From: an uncultured Bacteroidales bacterium
Lineage (GTDB): Bacteria; Bacteroidota; Bacteroidia; Bacteroidales; UBA932
Length of the DNA stretch: 64,000 bases
NCBI GenBank assembly: GCA_900317845.1
Contig: ONII01000019.1
Location: 1-64,000 of the forward strand
Reading direction: 5' to 3'
A model generated the notes under the pieces. The model saw only the letters and a program-made list of their open reading frames with translations. It did no database searches and was not told where the DNA came from. Shown in pieces: positions 26,437 to 33,865 of the stretch. Both the position numbers and the translations under genes were made by a program. Each line of letters opens with the position of its first letter. Within the stretch, counting starts at the first letter, position 1.

Positions 26437-26605
26437 TCCTCGTTCGATTTTTGAACGAGGATTATACTATAACTCACTGTGTATCAGATTATTAAGCGTC
26501 ACATGTCTTGGTCAGCTACCAGTTTTACGTCTAAGACTGGTGACACTTAACTCTCTGTATTTCAATATCTTTCAACACATTCCTCGTTCAGAATTCGAAC
26601 GAGGA
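26437..26605. repeat. Composite hairpin repeat, locus 1
   Basis: Two copies of TCCTCGTTC-N7-GAACGAGGA (26437-26461 and 26581-26605), each followed on the plus strand by a conserved TAACTCACTG. Between them is a third hairpin bounded by GTCAC and GTGACACTTAA (26498-26550). It fills the 271-nt gap between the aminotransferase and dapF. The same three-hairpin arrangement occurs at 49454-49606. Confidence 0.85.
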
Positions 26606-26688
26606 CTATTCGGTAACTCACTGCGTACCAAACACTTATCAATCACCCTCTTTTCGAGCGCCACACCGACCTGCGCCACTCACCCAAA

Positions 26689-28008
26689 CTACTCCGCGGC
26701 GTCCCGGATGAGCGAAGCCAGGAGCTTGATTCCCGGCTCCATCTTGGCCTCGTTCACGAAGGAGAAGTTCAGGCGCATGGTGTTGCGGTGGCTGCCGTCC
26801 GTGTAGAAGAAGGAACCGGCCACATAGGCAACCCCTGCGGCCAGGGCCTTATCGTACAGCGCTACAGTATCCACGGCCGGCGGCAGGGTGAGCCACAAAA
26901 ACAGTCCGCCTTCCGGGTAGGTCCAGGACACGCCGGAAGGCATATATTTCTCCAGCAGGGACACCATAAGGTCCCTTCTGCGCCGATACTCGGCAACACT
27001 CTTCTTCAAATTGGCATCCAGCAAACCGGAGCCCAAAAACTCCGCCGCCAGGTATTGGTCCAGCACCGGCGGGCACAGGTCCAGGCACTGTTTGCACACA
27101 TAGATCTGTTCCAGCAGTTCTTCCGGGCCGATAATCCACCCCAGCCGGAACCCCGGTGCAAAAATCTTGGAGAAGGAGCCCAGCTGCAAGGTGCGCTCCG
27201 GCGCCAGCTCACGGATAGAGGTCACGGCCTCCCCGGAGTAGCGCAGCTCCCGGTACGGGCTGTCCTCCACTATAAGACAGTCCAACTCCCGAGCCAGGGC
27301 CACCAGCTGCTCCCGCTCCGCCAGGCTCAATGTTTTCCCGGTAGGATTATTAAAGTCCGGAATGACATAGATAAATTTGATTGCGGGAGAGGGTGTTGTT
27401 TCGCAAACCGCCTCCGCTTCGCTCCGGCCCCTCCCATCGCGCAACGTGCCTGTCGGCACGACTGTGGGCCCCTCCCGTTCCGGGAGAGATTTTCCCCCTA
27501 TAATCCCCGAGGGGATATCTGCCCTGGTGGGGCACGGCCACGGGTGGCCATGGGTTTGCGAAGCAACACCCTCTCCCGCTAAAAAATCACTCAGCTCTAC
27601 CACCTCCGCCCGATAGGCCTTGAAGCTTTGCAGGGCGCCCAGGTACACGGGGTTGGAGGCGAGGACTACGTCCCCGGGGTCCAGGAACACGCGGGCACAG
27701 ACATCGATCCCCTGCTGGGACGATGTAGTAATCTGCACCTGCGAAACCGGCACCCCATACCGCGAAGCAATCAGTTCCCGCAGCTCCGGCACGCCTTGTG
27801 TGGCGCCATACTGCAGGGCCTTGGTGCCGTACTTGGAGAGCACGCGCTCCATGAGGCCGGGGATATCGGCCAGGGGGAACGTGCACGCCGCCGGGTAGCC
27901 ACCCGCGAAGGAGCAGATGGCCGAAAGGTCCACCTTACGGAAAATTTCCCGCACGGGAGACCGCAGGAAAGAAGGCACGTCGGCGGAAAAGAATTTGCTG
28001 TAGTCCAT
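26689..28008 (-). CDS. Class I PLP aminotransferase, candidate DapC
   Basis: 439 residues. Fold type I aminotransferase of the LysN / 2-aminoadipate / MocR-like group: FAGGYPAACTFPLADIP, LQYGATQGVPELRELIA, TTSSQQGIDVCARVFL, YVIPDFNNPTG, the PLP Lys in LGSFSKIFAPGFRLGW, and RLNFSF near the end. Because dapD, dapE and dapF are nearby and no other aminotransferase is in the window, it may be the N-succinyl-DAP aminotransferase; this is inference. Its ATG overlaps the murA stop by one base. Residues about 144-208 are a low-complexity insertion with no place in the family fold, encoded by a palindromic element (27383-27579). Confidence 0.8.
   Translation of the reverse strand: MDYSKFFSADVPSFLRSPVREIFRKVDLSAICSFAGGYPAACTFPLADIPGLMERVLSKYGTKALQYGATQGVPELRELIASRYGVPVSQVQITTSSQQGIDVCARVFLDPGDVVLASNPVYLGALQSFKAYRAEVVELSDFLAGEGVASQTHGHPWPCPTRADIPSGIIGGKSLPEREGPTVVPTGTLRDGRGRSEAEAVCETTPSPAIKFIYVIPDFNNPTGKTLSLAEREQLVALARELDCLIVEDSPYRELRYSGEAVTSIRELAPERTLQLGSFSKIFAPGFRLGWIIGPEELLEQIYVCKQCLDLCPPVLDQYLAAEFLGSGLLDANLKKSVAEYRRRRDLMVSLLEKYMPSGVSWTYPEGGLFLWLTLPPAVDTVALYDKALAAGVAYVAGSFFYTDGSHRNTMRLNFSFVNEAKMEPGIKLLASLIRDAAE
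27383..27579. repeat. Palindromic element inside the aminotransferase gene, in frame
   Basis: 27-bp terminal inverted repeats with one mismatch (27383-27409 and 27553-27579; each begins GCGGGAGAGGGTGTTG). The interior carries GGCCCCTCCC twice and smaller hairpins (GTGCC-TGTC-GGCAC; CCCCGAGGGG). It adds about 65 codons with no stop. Confidence 0.9.
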
Positions 28009-29315
28009 TACGCTCTGGTAATATGCGCACCGAGGGCGTTCAGGCGGCCTTCGATGTCCTCGTAGCCGCGGTCGATCTGCTCAATGTTGTCGATGGTGGA
28101 AGTGCCTTTGGCGCTCATGGCGGCCAGCAGCATGGCAATACCCGCACGGATATCCGGCGACACCAGCCGTGCGGCCTTGAGGGTGATGCGGTGGTCGTGG
28201 CCGATCACCACCGCGCGGTGCGGATCGCAGAGGATAATCTGCGCGCCCATGTCAATGAGGCGGTCCACAAAGAACAGGCGGCTCTCGAACATCTTCTGGT
28301 GAATGAGCACGCTGCCTTTGCACTGGGTGGCCACCACCAGCATCACGGACAAGAGGTCCGGGGTGAGGCCCGGCCAGGGGGCGTCCGCAAGGGTCATGAT
28401 GGACCCGTCCAGGAACGACTCAATCTCGTAGCTCTCCTGCGCGGGAACGTAAATATCGTCCCCCTGCTGCTCCAGCTTGATGCCCAGGCGGCGGAAGGCG
28501 TCCGGAATAATGCCCAGGTCATAGTAGGACACGTCCTTGATGGTGAGGCTGCTCTGGCAGATGGCGGCCATGCCAATGAACGAGCCCACCTCGATCATGT
28601 CCGGCAGGATCTTATGCAAGGTGCCGTGCAACGACTCTACGCCATGGATGCGCAGAAGGTTAGAGCCTACGCCGTCGATGTACGCGCCCATGCGGTTGAG
28701 CATTTTGCACAGTTGCTGGAGGTAGGGTTCGCAGGCGGCGTTGTAGATGGTGGTGGTGCCTTTGGCCAGCACAGCGGCCATGACAATGTTGGCCGTACCG
28801 GTCACGGAGGCCTCGTCCAGGAGCATGTATCGGCCCACCAATCGGCCTTCCTGCGTAAGGTGGAACGCGCGCCGCGAAGGGTCGTAGTCCATTTGGGCGC
28901 CCAGCTTCACCATGCCGTCCAGGTGGGTATCCACCCTTCTACGGCCGATTTTGTCGCCGCCGGGCTTGGCGAACCACGCATGGCCGAACCGGCTCAAAAG
29001 CGGGCCCACAACCATCACCGAACCGCGCAGCTTGGCGCATTTTTGCACGAATTCCTCCGTCTCGATGTAGGCGGTGTCCACGGCATCGGCCTGGAAGGTG
29101 TACATACCCTTGGCCAGGCGCGTCACTTTTACGCCCATCTGCTGGAGCAGGTCGATCAGGTTTTTCACATCCAGGATTTCCGGAATGTTGGAAATGGTGA
29201 CCGGCTCGCTGGTGAGCAGCACGGCGCTGATTACTTCCAGGGCCTCGTTCTTGGCGCCCTGCGGGGTAATGGTGCCGGACAACTTGTGTCCGCCTTCGAT
29301 GATAAATTTAGACAT
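28008..29315 (-). CDS. murA: UDP-N-acetylglucosamine 1-carboxyvinyltransferase
   Basis: 435 residues. First committed step of peptidoglycan synthesis. GGHKLSGTITPQGAKNEAL with the Lys-Asn pair at the start; MVVGPLLSRFG; and the active loop AKPGGDKIGRRRVDTHLDG (about residue 117). In that loop the catalytic Cys of E. coli MurA (GGCTIG) is replaced by Asp (GGDKIG). Asp here is known to keep activity and to give fosfomycin insensitivity, and is seen in other Bacteroidota. Overlaps murB by 8 nt. Confidence 0.97.
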   Translation of the reverse strand: MSKFIIEGGHKLSGTITPQGAKNEALEVISAVLLTSEPVTISNIPEILDVKNLIDLLQQMGVKVTRLAKGMYTFQADAVDTAYIETEEFVQKCAKLRGSVMVVGPLLSRFGHAWFAKPGGDKIGRRRVDTHLDGMVKLGAQMDYDPSRRAFHLTQEGRLVGRYMLLDEASVTGTANIVMAAVLAKGTTTIYNAACEPYLQQLCKMLNRMGAYIDGVGSNLLRIHGVESLHGTLHKILPDMIEVGSFIGMAAICQSSLTIKDVSYYDLGIIPDAFRRLGIKLEQQGDDIYVPAQESYEIESFLDGSIMTLADAPWPGLTPDLLSVMLVVATQCKGSVLIHQKMFESRLFFVDRLIDMGAQIILCDPHRAVVIGHDHRITLKAARLVSPDIRAGIAMLLAAMSAKGTSTIDNIEQIDRGYEDIEGRLNALGAHITRA

Positions 29316-30417
29316 GCTCTACCTCGGGATGAAGGGTGATACCGTATTTTTGTTCTATGGTTTTGATAATTTGCTGTTCCAGGCCGATGATATCCTCCGG
29401 AGAAGCTGTACCTGAGGCATTTACAATCACCAGCGGCTGCTTTTGGTACACTTGGGCGCCGCCGCTGCGTGCGCCTTTGAACCCGCACTGCTCGATCATC
29501 CAGGCGGCGGGAACCTTGATGCTGTCCCCTACCTCGTAATGAGGCACCTGATAGTCAGGGCCGTTGTCTTCCCGGGCGATGGCCACAATGCGCTGGAAGT
29601 GCTCGCGGGAGATGACGGGGTTGCAGAAGAAGCTGCCCGCACTCCCCAGTTCCTCCACCGCCGGCAGTTTCTGCTGCCGAATGCCGATGATAGCGTTGCG
29701 GATATCAGCAGGGCGAAGCGTAGTGGAGTTCCCCGGAACAGGCGCTTTCCCGCTTTCCTCCAATGCTTTACGGACGCCGCCATAGTCCAGGCGGGGCTGG
29801 GGGGTGCGGCTGAGGCGGTAGGTGACGGCGGTGATGACGTAGCGGCCTTTCCACTCGGTCTTGAACTTGGAGGTGCGGTAGCCGTACGCGCAGGTGGCCG
29901 GGTCGATGGTGACAAACTGCCCCGTGGTGCGGTCATAGGCCCGGATGGAGGCGATGATATCCTTGGCCTCCACGCCGTAGGCGCCAATGTTCTGCACGGC
30001 ACTGGCCCCCACCTCCCCGGGAATGAGCGAGAGGTTTTCCGGGCCCCAGAGGCCCTCCTCCGCCGCCCAGGCGCAGAATTCGTCAAAGACCACCCCGGCA
30101 CCAAGGGTGACCAGGGTTGGAGATACGCTCGCTTCGCTCGGTATGACAGAGGAGACAACCAGCTGGGCATCCTCGTCATTCCGAGGCCCGGAGGGCCGAG
30201 TGAATCTCATGCCGCAATGCAGCACGGTGCCGGGGAAATCCCGGGTGAAGAGGAGGTTGGAGCCGCCGCCCATCACCAGAACGGGCTGGGGCAGGGAGTC
30301 CCAGTCCAGGGCCGGGAGATCCGCCTCTTCCGTCACCTCCACATACAGGGCGCAGTGCACCTGCATCCGGAAGGTGTTCCGGGCGGAGAGGTCGTAGTTT
30401 GCAGTCTTCGTTACCAT
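29308..30417 (-). CDS. murB: UDP-N-acetylenolpyruvoylglucosamine reductase
   Basis: 369 residues from the ATG at 30417, chosen because MVTKTANYDLSARNTFRM matches the MurB N-terminus. FAD site VMGGGSNLLFTRDFPG; LGAGVVFDEFCAWAAEEGLW; IPGEVGASAVQNIGAYGVEA; YRTSKFKTEWKGRYVIT; the catalytic Ser in SAGSFFCNP; and ASPEDIIGLEQQII near the end. It is a type I MurB. Residues about 70-99 (GMRFTRPSGPRNDE, ending near SEASVSPTL) are an insertion between the FAD loop and LGAGVVFDEF, encoded by a palindromic element. It follows aspS by 92 nt that contain two small GGGGC hairpins (30446-30460, 30477-30502). Confidence 0.95.
   Translation of the reverse strand: MVTKTANYDLSARNTFRMQVHCALYVEVTEEADLPALDWDSLPQPVLVMGGGSNLLFTRDFPGTVLHCGMRFTRPSGPRNDEDAQLVVSSVIPSEASVSPTLVTLGAGVVFDEFCAWAAEEGLWGPENLSLIPGEVGASAVQNIGAYGVEAKDIIASIRAYDRTTGQFVTIDPATCAYGYRTSKFKTEWKGRYVITAVTYRLSRTPQPRLDYGGVRKALEESGKAPVPGNSTTLRPADIRNAIIGIRQQKLPAVEELGSAGSFFCNPVISREHFQRIVAIAREDNGPDYQVPHYEVGDSIKVPAAWMIEQCGFKGARSGGAQVYQKQPLVIVNASGTASPEDIIGLEQQIIKTIEQKYGITLHPEVEHV
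30120..30208. repeat. 89-bp palindromic element inside murB, in frame
   Basis: Two facing arms, each beginning GAGAT and holding a small CTCG/CGAG palindrome and an ATGAC block: GAGATACGCTCG...GGTATGACAGAGGA on the left, and the complement of GAGATTCACTCGG...GGAATGACGAGGA on the right. It translates without a stop in murB. The same length (89 bp) and layout occur at 50049-50137; a relic of the same arm type is at 55249-55284. Confidence 0.85.
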
Positions 30418-30509
30418 AGGCTCAGGGGCACTTGGAACTATTATTGCCCCGCACTGGGGCTTATTGGGTGCCTTCTGGGGCAAAAAAGGTCGATTTTGCC
30501 CCGCAACGC

Positions 30510-32282
30510 TTATTCTGCGGCGGGACGCAGGTCTATCTGGAGTTCGTCCAGCTGGGCCTGGTCGATCTCCGACGGGCTGTCAATCATCACATCCCTGCCC
30601 TGGTTGTTCTTGGGGAAGGCGATGTAGTCGCGGATGGTGTCCTGACCGCCCATGAGGGCGCACACGCGGTCGAAGCCGAAGGCCAGACCTCCGTGCGGCG
30701 GAGCACCGAACTTGAAGGCGTTGATGATGAAACCGAACTTGTACTCGGCCTCTTCCGGGCCGATGCCCAGGACCTCGAACATGCGCTTTTGCATATCGGC
30801 ATTATGGATACGGATGCTGCCGCCACCCAGCTCGTTGCCGTTGAGCACGAAGTCGTAGGCGTTGGCGCATACGCGCTCCAGGTCTTCTTTCTTGTCGCTG
30901 TAGAACCAGGCCTCGTGCTCCGGCTTGGGTGCCGTGAAGGGATGGTGCATGGCGTAGAAGCGCTGGGTTTCGTCGTCCCATTCCAGGAGCGGGAAGTCCA
31001 CAATCCACAGCGGAGCGAACTCCTTGGGGTTGCGGAGGCCCAGGCGGCCACCCATTTCCAGGCGCAGGACGCCCAGCATGGTTTGCACTTTGCGCTTGTT
31101 GGCGCCGCTCATCACCAGCATGAGGTCCCCGGGCTTGGCTTCGGCCTTGGCGGCCAGCAGGGCCAGGTCATCGGCCCCGTAAAACTTGTCGATGGAGCTT
31201 TTGAAGGTGCCGTCAGCGTTGACTTTCACGTAGATGAGGCCCTTGGCGCCCACCTGCGGACGCTTGACCCATTCGGTGAGCTCGTCCAGCTGCTTGCGGG
31301 TATATTCCGCGGCACCGGGCACGCAGATGGCGCCAATATAGGCGGCATCGTCCAGGACGCTGAAGCCTTTGCCCTTGGCGGCCTCCGTGAGCTCATGAAT
31401 GGTCATGCCAAAACGGACATCCGGTTTGTCCGAACCGTAGTTGTCCATGGCATCGTACCAGCTCATGCGGGGCATGGGGTTGGGGATGTCCACGCCCAGG
31501 ACGTTCTTGAAGATGGTGCGCATCATGCCCTCGAACATGTTCAGGACATCTTCCTGCTCCACGAAGGACATTTCGCAGTCTATCTGGGTGAATTCCGGCT
31601 GGCGGTCTGCGCGGAGGTCTTCGTCGCGGAAGCAGCGGACAATCTGGAAGTAGCGGTCATAGCCGGCCACCATCAGGAGCTGCTTGAAGGTCTGGGGGCT
31701 CTGCGGCAGGGCGTAGAACTGGCCGGGGTTCATGCGGGAAGGAACCACAAAGTCGCGGGCGCCTTCCGGGGTGCTCTTGATGAGGTACGGGGTTTCAATT
31801 TCCATGAAACCGTTGGCGTCCAGGTAGTTGCGAACCTCATGTGCCACCCGGTGACGAAGGGCCAGGGCGCGCTGCAGCGGGCCGCGGCGGAGGTCCAGGT
31901 AGCGGTATTTGGCGCGAAGGTCTTCGCCGCCGTCGCTCTCTTCCTCAATGGTGAAGGGCGGCGTAACGCTCTTGTTCAGGATGGTGATGGCTTCCAGTTT
32001 GATCTCAATGTCGCCGGTGGGCATCTTGGGGTTTTTGGCCTGACGCTCTACCACCTCACCCTTAGCTTGAATCACGAATTCGCGGCCCAGGGAGGTAGCC
32101 ACCTCCACCAGCGCTGCGGGGGCGTCCGCCTCCACTACCAGCTGGGTAATCCCATAACGGTCCCTGAGGTCGATAAAGGTCATGCCGCCCAGTTTACGGG
32201 CTTTCTGGACCCATCCAGCCAGGGTCACCTGCTGTCCTTTGTTCTCAATGCGGAGTTCCCCGCATGTGTGTGTTCTGTACAT
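30510..32282 (-). CDS. aspS: Aspartyl-tRNA synthetase
   Basis: 590 residues. Class II synthetase charging tRNA-Asp. OB-fold anticodon domain at the N-terminus ([31 protein letters not shown]). Class II motif 2 [20 protein letters not shown], the flipping loop and [15 protein letters not shown], a GAD insertion domain in the middle, and motif 3 [13 protein letters not shown] near the end. This is the bacterial type. It is first in the line aspS-murB-murA-aminotransferase-dapF. Promoter box TAAATTTG at 32317-32310. Confidence 0.97.
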   Translation of the reverse strand: MYRTHTCGELRIENKGQQVTLAGWVQKARKLGGMTFIDLRDRYGITQLVVEADAPAALVEVATSLGREFVIQAKGEVVERQAKNPKMPTGDIEIKLEAITILNKSVTPPFTIEEESDGGEDLRAKYRYLDLRRGPLQRALALRHRVAHEVRNYLDANGFMEIETPYLIKSTPEGARDFVVPSRMNPGQFYALPQSPQTFKQLLMVAGYDRYFQIVRCFRDEDLRADRQPEFTQIDCEMSFVEQEDVLNMFEGMMRTIFKNVLGVDIPNPMPRMSWYDAMDNYGSDKPDVRFGMTIHELTEAAKGKGFSVLDDAAYIGAICVPGAAEYTRKQLDELTEWVKRPQVGAKGLIYVKVNADGTFKSSIDKFYGADDLALLAAKAEAKPGDLMLVMSGANKRKVQTMLGVLRLEMGGRLGLRNPKEFAPLWIVDFPLLEWDDETQRFYAMHHPFTAPKPEHEAWFYSDKKEDLERVCANAYDFVLNGNELGGGSIRIHNADMQKRMFEVLGIGPEEAEYKFGFIINAFKFGAPPHGGLAFGFDRVCALMGGQDTIRDYIAFPKNNQGRDVMIDSPSEIDQAQLDELQIDLRPAAE

Positions 32283-32309
32283 ATAGTTTACTTGATTTCT
32301 TTCAAACTA

Positions 32310-32317
32310 CAAATTTA
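32310..32317 (-). promoter_or_regulatory. Promoter -7 box of aspS
   Basis: TAAATTTG on the minus strand, 28 nt before the ATG. Confidence 0.5.
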
Positions 32318-32366
32318 CAAAAACTATTTGGATTATATGCCTCGACTCTTCTGAAGCGTAAATAAG

Positions 32367-32397
32367 TTGTATATTTATTAAACTTTGTTTATCTTTG
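32367..32397 (+). promoter_or_regulatory. Promoter of the XRE-nucleotidyltransferase gene
   Basis: TTG at 32367-32369, 20-nt spacer, TATCTTTG at 32390-32397, then the ATG at 32412. Confidence 0.75.
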
Positions 32398-32411
32398 CAA
32401 AAAACAGAAGT

Positions 32412-32912
32412 ATGGTTGCACCCAACATCAAACGCATGCGCCTTGCCAGAGGGATGACCCAGGAACAAGTTGGGATTCTCGCTGGCATGACTAAATCGCA
32501 AATCTCCCGCATGGAAAACGGGAAACTGGGAAGTGCGGAAACGTTCTCCAGGGTCTTGGATGCGCTTGGCTACCGTTCCGTGGTCACCTATATAGATGAG
32601 CGCCCCAGTACAAAACTGGATAAAGAAACGGTTTTAAGCCTGCTAAAAGTTTACTATTTATACAACCGGGCGCATTTGGGCATTGAGCGTATTGGCCTGT
32701 TTGGCAGTTTTGCCCGGGACGAGGCCGGACCGCAGAGCGATATTGACATCCTGGTGTCTCTGAAAAGGCCCTCCTTGTTTTTATACCAGACCATCACCGA
32801 GCAACTGGGAACGGTCTTGGGACGCAAAATAGACCTTGTTTCGGCCAAATCCCGTTTCCGGGAAGGTTTTCTTGAAAACATCCAAAAAGACATCGTCTAT
32901 GTTACAGACTGA
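32412..32912 (+). CDS. XRE helix-turn-helix fused to a minimal nucleotidyltransferase
   Basis: 166 residues from the ATG at 32412. Residues about 5-55 are an XRE HTH (IKRMRLARGMTQEQVGILAG, KSQISRMENGK). The C-terminal half is a minimal nucleotidyltransferase: GLFGSFARDEAGPQSDIDIL gives the GSxARxxxxxxSDxD signature, followed by LGRKIDLVS with a third acidic residue. In MNT-HEPN (MntA-HepT) toxin-antitoxin pairs the nucleotidyltransferase modifies and silences the HEPN RNase. The next gene overlaps it by 14 nt and looks like the start of that HEPN partner, but is truncated. The fused HTH suggests self-repression. Toxin-antitoxin role by context. Confidence 0.88.
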   Translation: MVAPNIKRMRLARGMTQEQVGILAGMTKSQISRMENGKLGSAETFSRVLDALGYRSVVTYIDERPSTKLDKETVLSLLKVYYLYNRAHLGIERIGLFGSFARDEAGPQSDIDILVSLKRPSLFLYQTITEQLGTVLGRKIDLVSAKSRFREGFLENIQKDIVYVTD

Positions 32913-33048
32913 AGAACGCATAGCAACGCTCCTGGATGCCGCCATTCAGGAAATGGAACTCCTGGCTCAAATGAGTGCCGATATTACCCGCCCGGATGAT
33001 TTTGTCTCCAGCCTTTACGGAATGACGGTTTACAGGGCTTACAGATAG
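32899..33048 (+). pseudogene. Truncated HepT-like HEPN partner
   Basis: 49 codons starting at an ATG inside the end of the nucleotidyltransferase gene: MLQTEERIATLLDAAIQEME, a Glu/Met-rich link, then SSLYGMTVYRAYR and a stop. This matches the first half of HepT/DUF86-like HEPN proteins, usually 110-120 residues. The C-terminal half with the RNase motif (R-x4-6-H) is missing; rsmA begins 4 nt later. Probably a dead toxin remnant. Confidence 0.7.
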
Positions 33049-33052
33049 TAAC

Positions 33053-33865
33053 ATGGAAGTACGTGCAAAAAAAGCCCTCGGGCAGCATTTTCTCACCGAC
33101 CAAAAGGTCGCCAGGGCCATTGTGGATGCCCTGTCATGCCCGGCCCCGACCGGGCATCTCTTCCCCGTGCTGGAGGTTGGGCCAGGGATGGGTGTGTTGA
33201 CCCAGTACCTGCTGGAGCGGGAAGACATCGACCTTAAACTCATTGAGATTGACTCGGAGAGCGTAGAGTACCTGCTCACCCACTTTGCGGGCATGCAGGG
33301 GCGGCTCATGGAGGGCGATTTCCTCACCCTCAAACTGGAGAAGCTGTTCCCGGAGCAGTTTGCCATTATCGGCAATTTTCCGTACAACATTTCCTCGCAG
33401 ATTTTCTTTAAGGTGCTGGACTACAAGGACCAGATTCCGCAGGTGGTGGGCATGGTGCAGAAGGAAGTGGCGGAGCGCATTGCGGAAAAACCCGGCTCCA
33501 AGACGTACGGCATCCTGAGCGTGCTGCTGCAGGCCTGGTACGACATTGAATACCTGTTCACCGTGGGCTCCGGCTGCTTTGCGCCCCCGCCCAAGGTGGA
33601 GAGCGCCGTCATCCGCCTCACCCGCAATAGCCGCACGGACCTCGGTTGCGACGAGGCCTTATTCAAAACCGTGGTAAAAACCGCTTTCGGACAGCGCCGC
33701 AAGATGATGCGCAATCCTCTAAAGCCGCTGGCCCGCGCCAAGGCGGAACGCAGCGGCTGGTCCGAGGAACAGTTAGCGGATTTCCTGGCTCAGGAGGTCT
33801 TTTCCCTCCGCCCGGAACGCTTATCCGTAGAAGATTTCGTGGCGCTTACCAACTTACTGGCATAA
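33053..33865 (+). CDS. rsmA: 16S rRNA dimethyladenosine transferase
   Basis: 270 residues. Dimethylates two adenosines near the 3' end of 16S rRNA. VRAKKALGQHFLTDQKVARA at the N-terminus, SAM motif LEVGPGMGVLTQYLL (about 40-54), catalytic NFPYNIS (about 106), and TAFGQRRKMMRNPL near the C-terminus. Residues about 27-36 (SCPAPTGHLF) replace the short loop before the SAM motif and are coded by a 30-bp half palindromic element. Start chosen at ATG 33053. The 3' end overlaps the convergent GH31 gene by 20 nt. Confidence 0.96.
   Translation: MEVRAKKALGQHFLTDQKVARAIVDALSCPAPTGHLFPVLEVGPGMGVLTQYLLEREDIDLKLIEIDSESVEYLLTHFAGMQGRLMEGDFLTLKLEKLFPEQFAIIGNFPYNISSQIFFKVLDYKDQIPQVVGMVQKEVAERIAEKPGSKTYGILSVLLQAWYDIEYLFTVGSGCFAPPPKVESAVIRLTRNSRTDLGCDEALFKTVVKTAFGQRRKMMRNPLKPLARAKAERSGWSEEQLADFLAQEVFSLRPERLSVEDFVALTNLLA
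33131..33160. repeat. 30-bp half palindromic element inside rsmA
   Basis: Reads on the minus strand GAGATGCCCGGTCGGGGCCG followed by GGCATGACAG. This is one arm of the 89-bp element type found in the MBOAT gene (GAGATGCCCGGTCGG...GGGCATGACAGAG). It is exactly 10 codons long and in frame. Confidence 0.75.

Noticed and set aside
26437-26605. Hairpins considered as integron attC sites
   Set aside because: The stems lack convincing RYYYAAC/GTTRRRY pairs, there is no cassette ORF between them and no integrase in the window.
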